Shown here: positions 1 through 6,012 of the stretch, piece by piece
How the letters are laid out: every line of letters begins with the position of its first letter
Position numbering within the stretch: position 1 is the stretch's first letter
Source: Oscillospiraceae bacterium
GTDB taxonomy: Bacteria > Bacillota > Clostridia > Saccharofermentanales > Saccharofermentanaceae
NCBI GenBank assembly: GCA_902803695.1
Contig: CADCQX010000182.1
Location: 1 to 10,802, forward strand
Reading direction: 5' to 3'
DNA: 10,802 bases
Program-made: the position numbers and the translations under genes
The notes under the pieces: generated by a model
The model's database searches: none
Seen by the model: the letters and a program-made list of their open reading frames with translations, nothing else
Told to the model about the DNA's origin: nothing

Positions 1-1627
1 CCTGCTTGATCGTGTCGATGGTAACGGAATTCATCCTCTTTGAGAGTTTCTGGACTTCGGCCTCGCTCATTCCGTCACCGGTATCTTCTACTTCTATATA
101 TAAATATTCATTATTATCATCCGGATAAACTCTTACAAAGATCCAGCCCTGGGAGGACTTGGACTCGATACCGTGAACGCAGGCATTCTCGACGAATGTA
201 ACCAGGGTGAGCTTAGGGATGAGATAGTTCTCGCATCCTTCTGCGATATCGATATCGAATGTGAGACGGTCGCCGAAACGGTAACTCTGGAGCTGGAGAT
301 ATGCCTTGATGAACTCGGTCTCCTCGCCTACCGTTACGGAGTCGTGCTGCCAGTCAACGTTCTGACGTTCCATGACTGCGAGCTTTTCTACCATCTCCGC
401 AGTCTCGTCCTCACCCTTGAGGATACTGTGCATTCTTATGCTCTCGAGGGCGTTAAAGAGGAAGTGCGGATTGATCTGGCTCTGGAGGGCAAGAAGTTCC
501 GCGTTCTTACGGGCGATATGGTTCTGCTGGTCCTTGAGTTTTTCTTTGTAGATGGTATTGGTAAGTTCGTTATTGAGTCTTACCATGTTGTTGTAGTTGA
601 TCATGAGAGATGCTATCTCATCATTACCGTCAATGTCCTCGATGGTCCTGAAGGTCTGGGATCTGTTGCCGACGAAAGCGTCCTGCAGCTGGTTGATCCT
701 TCGAAGGATAGAATTTTCGATAAGCTTCATGACAAGAAGAGGAAGAAGGAGCGTTAAGAGAATGAGCGGCAAGAGGAATCTGGAATTGTTCCTGATGACG
801 GAAAGTACCATGACCTCGTCACTGAAAACGTAGATCTTAAAGTCAGTGTTGTTGAGGCTTCCTTCCTTGACGGTCATGTTCCTGCCGCGCTCGATCCTGT
901 CCTTGATGTCGCTATAGATGACATTGTCACCGCGGTTCGAGATCGGGACATATTTATTGGTTACGACATAGATCGCATCGCCGCTTGTAGGGATGCCGTC
1001 CAAAGCGTTCATCATGCTGCTGTAGGTATTGGTGATGGTGATTATCTTCTCTTTGGAGGATTTGATCTCCGTCATGCGCTTAACATACATGAACTTTTTC
1101 TGTTCCAGAAAACGCTCGGATCTGTCGTAGAAAACAAGAAGTGCTTCATCGGTATTAAGCTCGACGAATCTCTTGTACCACTCTTCACCCTCTGCGGAAC
1201 TTAAAGGCCTAAAGTAACCGCCGTTCAGGATAGTAGGGTTGTCGGCGTAGATTACGATCTTATCACTTCGAAGTCCTGCCAGTGACTCGAAGAAGGAGTT
1301 GGCAACATCTTCACGGTATGCGCTGTAGTAATCGTAAGGAGCAGCGTAACTCTTATCGAGGAAACGGTTGATGACCTTGTTCTTATCGATAGCTCTCGCG
1401 ATCATGAAATCGTAGTTCCATGCGCTGTAGAGTACGGAATCGTAAACGGCCTGGGCCTCCGCTTCCCTTACGTGTCTCGCGTTACTGTTCTCTTCGTTGA
1501 TGAGGGCACGGAGGATAAATCCGTCGGTCAGTATAAGAGGAAAGATAATACAGACAACATAAATGACCATGAACTTGGTATTCAGGTTCATGCTGTTAAG
1601 GATGCTGCCGGTCTTGTTTTTTTTCAC
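1..1627 (-). CDS. YesM-family two-component sensor histidine kinase (3' end cut by window edge)
   Basis: A membrane sensor kinase that would autophosphorylate a histidine and pass the phosphate to a response regulator, usually an AraC-type YesN protein in this family. The frame is open from a GTG at 1627 to the left edge, giving 542 visible codons. The GTG is preceded by GAGGGG (1634-1639) with a 6-base spacer. Visible parts: TM1 about residues 18-39, an extracytoplasmic sensor region about 40-280, TM2 about 282-300, a HAMP-like segment about 303-355, a predicted helical linker, then the H-box NPHFLFNALESI with phospho-acceptor His388. The ATPase N-box VENACVHG has Asn481, and the G-box is DTGDGMS around 515-521. 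The protein lacks only its last residues. It has its own promoter and is separated from the arabinose operon by a terminator. Family members often control polysaccharide-use genes, so sensing of plant saccharides is plausible, but the ligand is not readable from sequence. Confidence 0.93.
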   Translation of the reverse strand, partial: MKKNKTGSILNSMNLNTKFMVIYVVCIIFPLILTDGFILRALINEENSNARHVREAEAQAVYDSVLYSAWNYDFMIARAIDKNKVINRFLDKSYAAPYDYYSAYREDVANSFFESLAGLRSDKIVIYADNPTILNGGYFRPLSSAEGEEWYKRFVELNTDEALLVFYDRSERFLEQKKFMYVKRMTEIKSSKEKIITITNTYSSMMNALDGIPTSGDAIYVVTNKYVPISNRGDNVIYSDIKDRIERGRNMTVKEGSLNNTDFKIYVFSDEVMVLSVIRNNSRFLLPLILLTLLLPLLVMKLIENSILRRINQLQDAFVGNRSQTFRTIEDIDGNDEIASLMINYNNMVRLNNELTNTIYKEKLKDQQNHIARKNAELLALQSQINPHFLFNALESIRMHSILKGEDETAEMVEKLAVMERQNVDWQHDSVTVGEETEFIKAYLQLQSYRFGDRLTFDIDIAEGCENYLIPKLTLVTFVENACVHGIESKSSQGWIFVRVYPDDNNEYLYIEVEDTGDGMSEAEVQKLSKRMNSVTIDTIKQ

Positions 1628-1659
1628 TTTATGCCCCTCATACGCGAAAAGTCTTTATT

Positions 1660-1689
1660 ATTATATATAGATACCCGAACCGATTGCAA
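1660..1689 (-). promoter_or_regulatory. Sigma-A type promoter for the sensor kinase
   Basis: On the minus strand, TTGCAA (1689-1684) and a perfect TATAAT (1665-1660) are separated by 18 bases. Transcription would start near 1653, leaving a leader of roughly 25 bases before the GTG start at 1627. It lies just downstream of the araD terminator, consistent with independent expression of the kinase. Confidence 0.6.
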
Positions 1690-1708
1690 ATCTGCATTTT
1701 TCACGGGC

Positions 1709-1743
1709 AAAAAACTGATCCCCTTTTCGAAAAGGAGATCAGT
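1709..1743 (-). terminator. Intrinsic terminator of the arabinose operon
   Basis: The minus-strand transcript reads ACTGATCTCCTTTT then AAAAGGGGATCAGT around a central CG, followed by five or six U residues (1713-1709). The long stem contains one U-G wobble; the plus strand has a C-A mismatch at the same place (1721/1736). The wobble and the position of the U-tract show it works for minus-strand transcription. It begins about 22 bases after the araD stop. Confidence 0.88.
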
Positions 1744-1765
1744 CTATGAGATCATTTATATCGTA

Positions 1766-2461
1766 TCAATTCTGTCCGTAGTAAGCATTTGCTCCGTGCT
1801 TTCTGAAGTAATGCTTGTCCTGGATATTCTGAGGCGCAGGCTTAACATCCTTGTTGATGATCTCTGTCCTGAACGCCATCTTTGCGACTTCCTCGAGAAC
1901 TACTGCATTATGAACTGCCTCGTGTCCGTCCTTTCCCCATGTGAAAGGTCCGTGGTTGGTGCAAAGAACTCCCGGAACTGCCTCGTAGTCGATGCCGCGC
2001 TTGTCGAATTCCTCACCGATGATAACGCCGGTGTTGAGCTCGTACTCGCCTTCGATCTCCTCTGTCGTGAGAGAACGTGCGCACGGGATATTGCCGTAGA
2101 AATAATCGGCATGTGTGGTTCCATAACAAGGAACATCACGGCCGGCCTGTGCCCAGGAAGTAGCGAAGGAAGAATGCGTATGAACAACGCCTCCGATCTT
2201 CGGGAACTTTTTATAAAGATAGATGTGAGTCGGAGCATCGGAAGAAGGCTTCATGGAACCTTCGACTCTGTTTCCGTCAAGATCCAGAACGACCATGTCC
2301 TCAGGCTTCATCGTCTCATAAGGAACGCCGCTCGGCTTTATTACTACAAGTCCCTTCTCTCTGTCGATCTCGCTTACGTTACCCCATGTAAAAGTAACAA
2401 GTCCGAACTTCGGAAGAAGCATGTTTGCTTCATAAACTCTTTGCTTGATATCTTCCAGCAT
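1766..2461 (-). CDS. araD: L-ribulose-5-phosphate 4-epimerase
   Basis: Converts L-ribulose 5-phosphate to D-xylulose 5-phosphate, the last step of arabinose entry into the pentose phosphate pathway; cytoplasmic, zinc-dependent class II aldolase fold. The protein from ATG 2461 is 231 residues, the same length as E. coli AraD, and opens MLEDIKQRVYEAN as that protein does. Conserved features: KPSSD (Asp75), the metal-binding HTH at His94/His96, GTTHADYFYG with Asp119, Glu141, the third metal ligand His170 in TNHGPF, and the terminal KHGANAYYGQ with Tyr228. An upstream in-frame GTG at 2473 is rejected because it forms part of the GTGAGG ribosome binding site, which lies six bases before ATG 2461. 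Only 8 bases separate it from the kinase stop, and the binding site overlaps that stop, suggesting translational coupling. Confidence 0.96.
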   Translation of the reverse strand: MLEDIKQRVYEANMLLPKFGLVTFTWGNVSEIDREKGLVVIKPSGVPYETMKPEDMVVLDLDGNRVEGSMKPSSDAPTHIYLYKKFPKIGGVVHTHSSFATSWAQAGRDVPCYGTTHADYFYGNIPCARSLTTEEIEGEYELNTGVIIGEEFDKRGIDYEAVPGVLCTNHGPFTWGKDGHEAVHNAVVLEEVAKMAFRTEIINKDVKPAPQNIQDKHYFRKHGANAYYGQN

Positions 2462-2469
2462 AATTAACC

Positions 2470-4065
2470 TCACTTGATAAGTACTTCTGTTGCGCTCTTC
2501 TCAGTAGCAAGTCCTGCAACATATCTTTCCATGAACTTGTCGAAGCCCTTGACGTCTTCGTCGGAAGCCATGAGTTCTGTTGCCTCGGCACTCTTAAAGA
2601 TCTCCTCTTCGAGGAAGTTCTCGAGGCTTGCGTAAGAATCCTTCTTTGCTGCATAAAGAGCAAGAACTGCGATACCCCAGGCACCGCCCTCACCTGCTGT
2701 CGTCAAAAGGCAGATAGGAGCTTTGATAGCTGCGGAACATACTGTCTGTCCTGCCTTAGGTGTCTTGAAGAAACCGCCGTGACCGAACATCTTCTTGATC
2801 TCCACCTTCTCCTCATCGGTAAGGATGTTCATACCGATCTTAAGGGAAGCGAGTGCGGAATAAAGCTGCATCCTCATGAAGTTAGGAAGCGTAAAGCTGT
2901 CCTCAGCTGATCTCATGAAGAGAGGACTTCCGTTCATGAAACCTGTTACAGGCTCACCGGAAAGATAGTTGTAACCTACAAGTCCGCCGCAGTCCTTATC
3001 ACCGTCGAGTGCGCATCCGTAGAGCTTACCGAAGATCTCGCCCTTGTCGAAGTTAGCTCCCATGAGCTTACCGAACTCATCGAAAAGGTTAGCCCATGCG
3101 TTGATCTCTGATGTACAGTTGTTGCAGTGAACCATGGCAACAGGAGCACCTGAAGGTGTAGTTACCATATCGATCTCTCTGTGGAGTTTGCTCATTGCTT
3201 TCTTAAGAACGACCATAGCGAAAACGGAAGTTCCTGCAGAGATATTACCTGTCTCAGGAGCTACGGAATTCGTAGCTACCATACCTGTTCCTGCGTCACC
3301 TTCAGGTGGGCAGAGAAGAATGCCTTCGTTAAGGTCACCCTCAACGTCGAGAAGCTTAGCGCCGGTAGCAGTAAGAGTTCCTGCATTCTCACCTGCGTTC
3401 AATACCTTAGGAAGGATTCCCTTCAAAGTCCAAGGGAAGTTCTTATCCTTGATAAGTCCGCTGAAGATATCCATCATCTTGGAATCGTAATCGATTGTAT
3501 TTGAATCGATCGGGAACATACCTGAAGCATCACCAACGCCAAGAGCCTTAACGCCTGTGAGCTTGTAGTGAACATAACCTGCGAGAGTCGTAAGGAATGA
3601 GATATCCTTAACGTGCTCTTCGCCGTTTAAGATAGCCTGGTAAAGATGTGAGATGCTCCATCTCTGAGGAATGTTGAAGTCGAATGCTTCGGTAAGCTTA
3701 TCGGCTGCTTCCTCTGTGATAGTATTTCTCCATGTCCTGAACGGAACGAGAAGTTCGTCTTTAGAATCAAGAGCGATGTAGCCGTGCATCATCGCGGAGA
3801 AACCGATAGCCGCAAAAGACTTAAGAGTAACGTCGTACTTAGCCTTTACGTTGTCCTTGAGATTTTTGTAGGCGTCCTGAAGTCCGCCCCAGATAGCATC
3901 TTCGGAATATGTCCAGATGCCGTCCTTGAGATCGTTCTCCCACATGTGGTCACCGAATTCGATCGGGTTGCCGCTCATGTCTGCGAGAACTGCCTTGATC
4001 CTGGTGGAACCGAATTCGATTCCGAGTACGCATTTGCCTTCAGCAAGAAGATTTTTGTAGTCCAT
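2470..4065 (-). CDS. FGGY-family carbohydrate kinase, probable L-ribulokinase
   Basis: An ATP-dependent sugar kinase of the actin/hexokinase fold; placement directly before araD argues that it phosphorylates L-ribulose. From ATG 4065 it is 531 residues. Motifs: N-terminal phosphate loop GIEFGSTRIK (15-24), MMHGYIALD and VPFRTWRNT (about 92-115), substrate-side GDASGMFPID (178-187), GDAGTG with probable catalytic base Asp257, ISAGTS, and the C-terminal adenosine-binding GHGGFF and TTAGEGGAWG segments (428-464). It belongs to a divergent branch seen in Clostridia and Bacteroidetes arabinose loci rather than the classical E. coli AraB branch, so ribulokinase is inferred from context. ATG codons at 4077 and 4071 are also in frame. 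I prefer 4065 because GGTGA (4075-4071) lies five bases upstream. The end of the preceding gene overlaps this site, so translation is probably coupled. Confidence 0.9.
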   Translation of the reverse strand: MDYKNLLAEGKCVLGIEFGSTRIKAVLADMSGNPIEFGDHMWENDLKDGIWTYSEDAIWGGLQDAYKNLKDNVKAKYDVTLKSFAAIGFSAMMHGYIALDSKDELLVPFRTWRNTITEEAADKLTEAFDFNIPQRWSISHLYQAILNGEEHVKDISFLTTLAGYVHYKLTGVKALGVGDASGMFPIDSNTIDYDSKMMDIFSGLIKDKNFPWTLKGILPKVLNAGENAGTLTATGAKLLDVEGDLNEGILLCPPEGDAGTGMVATNSVAPETGNISAGTSVFAMVVLKKAMSKLHREIDMVTTPSGAPVAMVHCNNCTSEINAWANLFDEFGKLMGANFDKGEIFGKLYGCALDGDKDCGGLVGYNYLSGEPVTGFMNGSPLFMRSAEDSFTLPNFMRMQLYSALASLKIGMNILTDEEKVEIKKMFGHGGFFKTPKAGQTVCSAAIKAPICLLTTAGEGGAWGIAVLALYAAKKDSYASLENFLEEEIFKSAEATELMASDEDVKGFDKFMERYVAGLATEKSATEVLIK

Positions 4066-4070
4066 AGTCA

Positions 4071-4316
4071 TCACCATTTATTGTACGGGCATCTGCCCTT
4101 TTTAAGTGCCGCTCTTATCTCGACGAAGCATCCGCACGCGAGACAAGTACCTTCATTTAGTTTCTCACATTCTCTGCAGATTTCCAGCCTTTTCGAGCAG
4201 GAAGATTCATCAACAAGGTCTTCCTGAGGCAAGGCCTTGAGACCATTCACGATCAAAGCCTCATACTGCTCTTTGCTGATGTCGCTTAAAAGGCATCTCC
4301 TGCAGATCTTTGCCAT
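4071..4316 (-). CDS. Small nine-cysteine protein, DUF6171-like
   Basis: An 81-residue protein of unknown function with nine cysteines: CRRC (5, 8), Cys40, CREC (47, 50), CLACGC (58, 61, 63) and Cys76 in a terminal CPYNKW. The pattern CxxC, CxxC, CxxCGC, C matches the DUF6171 family as I remember it and suggests binding of one or two zinc ions or another metal. The middle (about 14-38) looks helical and acidic. There is no signal peptide or membrane segment. ATG 4316 comes one base after the stop of the arabinofuranosidase, and the TGA (4073-4071) runs into the kinase start region, so it is locked into the arabinose operon between enzyme genes. No enzyme activity can be assigned; a redox, metal-related or regulatory accessory role is speculative. 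Confidence 0.85.
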   Translation of the reverse strand: MAKICRRCLLSDISKEQYEALIVNGLKALPQEDLVDESSCSKRLEICRECEKLNEGTCLACGCFVEIRAALKKGRCPYNKW

Positions 4317-4317
4317 A

Positions 4318-5829
4318 TCAGATCTCTACTTCGATGTGCATTACGCTTGAAGCAGGCAAAGTAAACCTGATCTTGTCTCCCTCAAAGCTTATGTTCTCGA
4401 AAACTTTCTCCTCAACTACATCCGGATCATCGAAAGTGTTGTGGTCATCCATCTTGCCTGCAACGATAGAAGCCTTGACCGACTTTATGGTCTCACCCAT
4501 AAGGCAACTCTCAAGATCATAGGAATCAGTGCATGAGAGGTTACCCAATGTGATATGTATCTTGCCATCCTTAGCCTTCGAAACAGACTCGGTAAGATTA
4601 GGAACCATGTACTGCTCCTCAAGACCGATCTTATCTGTATTAACGGAGCTCTCGAGAAGTTCGCCGTCCTGATGATAGCTGTACATCTTGAATACATAAT
4701 ATGTAGGAGTCTTGATCATCTTGTCGCCTTCAGTAAGGATAACTGCCTGAAGAACGTTTACGAGCTGAGCGATGTTGGCCATCTTGACTCTCTTGCAGTG
4801 CTTATTAAAGATGTTGAGATTGATAGCAGCGATCAAAGCATCTCTTATCGTGTTCTGCTGATAGAGGAATCCCGGATTTGTTCCTTCTTCAACGTCGTAC
4901 CATGTACCCCACTCATCTACCATGAGACCGATCTTACATTCAGGATCGTATCTGTCCATGATAGCTGAATGCTTCTCGATGAATTCCTCCATGCAGAATG
5001 TCTTCGCGAGGGTCATGTACCACTCTTTGTCGTTAAAGCCTGTAGCACTTCCCTTCTTGTCCCAGTCATAAGGAAGTGTGTAGTAATGGAGCGTAAGTCC
5101 GTCCATATATCCGAAATTCTGCGGGAATGTTCCCTGCTGACGGAAGCACTCGCGAAGCATTGTCTCTGTCCAGTTGTAATCCTTATCCGTAGGACCTACT
5201 GCGATCTTCTTGATCTTCTTGTCAGGATTGAACTGCTTAACGAATGTCTGGTAATGCTTATAAAGATTAGCGTAGTACTCAGGTACCATGTTGCCGCCGC
5301 ATCCCCATGTCTCGTTTCCTACTGCAAAGTAGTCAACTGTCCAAGGCTTCTCTCTTCCGTTCTTTCTTCTGAGATCTGCCATAGGAGATACGCCGTCGAA
5401 TGTCATGTACTCGACCCACTCGCTCATTTCCTGAACGGTACCGCTTCCGAGGTTACCGTTTACATATGTCTTACAACCGAGCTGTTCTGCAAGTTCCATG
5501 AACTCATGAGTACCGAAGGAGTTGTCCTCGGTAACGCCGCCCCAGTTGGTATTGATCATCTTCTTTCTCTGGTCTTTAGGACCGATTCCGTCCTTCCAGT
5601 GATACTCATCGGCAAAGCATCCGCCCGGCCAACGGAGTACAGGGATCTTCATTTCTTTGAGAGCTTCGACTACGTCGTTACGCATACCGTTTGTGTTCGG
5701 GATCTCGGAGTTCTCGCCTACATAGACACCTTCATAGATGCATCTGCCGAGATGCTCGGAAAAGTGTCCCTGGATCTCAGGGTTGATGTGCCCGAGTTCC
5801 TTACCTGTGTTGATATAGAGTTTGTACAT
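4318..5829 (-). CDS. Intracellular GH51 alpha-L-arabinofuranosidase
   Basis: Hydrolyses terminal alpha-L-arabinofuranosyl groups from arabinoxylan or arabinan oligosaccharides with retention of configuration. The 503-residue length is typical of bacterial GH51 enzymes. The N-terminal half is a TIM barrel: INPEIQGHFSEHLGRCIYEG (15-34), VLRWPGGCFADEYHW (64-78), acid/base Glu173 in VGNETWGCGG, LTLHYYTLP (246-253), and nucleophile Glu306 in MVDEWGTWY. The C-terminal 130 or so residues form the expected beta-sandwich. There is no signal peptide, so substrates must be imported first. ATG 5829 follows a strong AGGGGGA site (5840-5834). It is the first gene of the four-gene minus-strand operon, releasing the L-arabinose that the downstream kinase and epimerase process after isomerisation. 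Absence of a secretion signal and the family length make a complete gene likely. Confidence 0.95.
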   Translation of the reverse strand: MYKLYINTGKELGHINPEIQGHFSEHLGRCIYEGVYVGENSEIPNTNGMRNDVVEALKEMKIPVLRWPGGCFADEYHWKDGIGPKDQRKKMINTNWGGVTEDNSFGTHEFMELAEQLGCKTYVNGNLGSGTVQEMSEWVEYMTFDGVSPMADLRRKNGREKPWTVDYFAVGNETWGCGGNMVPEYYANLYKHYQTFVKQFNPDKKIKKIAVGPTDKDYNWTETMLRECFRQQGTFPQNFGYMDGLTLHYYTLPYDWDKKGSATGFNDKEWYMTLAKTFCMEEFIEKHSAIMDRYDPECKIGLMVDEWGTWYDVEEGTNPGFLYQQNTIRDALIAAINLNIFNKHCKRVKMANIAQLVNVLQAVILTEGDKMIKTPTYYVFKMYSYHQDGELLESSVNTDKIGLEEQYMVPNLTESVSKAKDGKIHITLGNLSCTDSYDLESCLMGETIKSVKASIVAGKMDDHNTFDDPDVVEEKVFENISFEGDKIRFTLPASSVMHIEVEI

Positions 5830-5858
5830 AAGGTCCCCCTAAATAATTTCTTGGATAA

Positions 5859-5922
5859 GTTGTAAGTTACAATAGGACAGGTCAAATTTCAATAAGGGCT
5901 TTCCAAGTGCTGAATTTTAACA
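5859..5922 (-). promoter_or_regulatory. Candidate promoter(s) of the arabinose operon
   Basis: Two possibilities are visible on the minus strand. One is an extended -10, TG-T-TAAAAT (5922-5914), giving a leader of roughly 80 bases. The other is TTGACC (5885-5880) with TACAAC (5864-5859) at a short 15-base spacing. Neither is ideal, and the sequence alone does not decide between them. In the second case the 5860-5872 palindrome would cover the -10 element. Confidence 0.35.
5860..5872. promoter_or_regulatory. Palindromic operator candidate TTGTAAGTTACAA
   Basis: A perfect 13-base inverted repeat 31 bases upstream of the arabinofuranosidase ATG. The half-sites TTGTA/TACAA are those of the GntR-type arabinose repressor AraR of Bacillus (core TTGTACGTACAA), but the gap between them is three bases instead of two. 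That could reflect a related repressor or chance in an AT-rich stretch. Confidence 0.4.
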
Positions 5923-5926
5923 GTTT

Positions 5927-5955
5927 TTTACCTAGAATTTGTCCCGTTGTATAAC
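5927..5955 (+). promoter_or_regulatory. Candidate promoter of the esterase-GH43 gene
   Basis: TTTACC (5927-5932) and TATAAC (5950-5955) are spaced by 17 bases, giving a start near 5962 and a leader of about 50 bases. The -35 match is four of six and the -10 match five of six. A weaker alternative, TTGTAT (5948) with TAATAT 17 bases further on, also exists. Confidence 0.45.
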
Positions 5956-5989
5956 ATTTTTATCTTGCTTAATATGAATTTAGATAATA

Positions 5990-6001
5990 ATTTCCGGAAA
6001 T
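5990..6001. promoter_or_regulatory. Palindrome ATTTCCGGAAAT next to the ribosome binding site
   Basis: A perfect 12-base palindrome ending one base before the GAGGA ribosome binding site (6002-6006) of the plus-strand fusion gene. It could be an operator acting as a roadblock, or a small RNA hairpin affecting initiation. No known regulator consensus is recognised. Confidence 0.3.
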
Positions 6002-6012
6002 GAGGATATCCA

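Noticed and set aside
173..757. Plus-strand open frame of 194 codons over the kinase H-box region
   Set aside because: It is antisense to the conserved histidine kinase core and has no independent support.
1472..2467. Plus-strand open frame of 331 codons opposite araD
   Set aside because: It lies antisense to a clearly conserved AraD and its terminator, resembles no family, and is Cys/Leu/Val-rich as expected from reading the complement of the real codons.
2462..2473. GTG at 2473 as the araD start
   Set aside because: It adds four residues (MRLI) absent from AraD proteins and is itself part of the ribosome binding site for ATG 2461.
4969..5865. Plus-strand open frame of 298 codons opposite the GH51 gene
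   Set aside because: It is the shadow of the GH51 coding sequence, with no ribosome binding site or recognisable domain.
5823..6012. Riboswitch or small RNA in the divergent region
   Set aside because: The leaders are short (about 50-80 bases) and show no recognisable aptamer or terminator/antiterminator structure.
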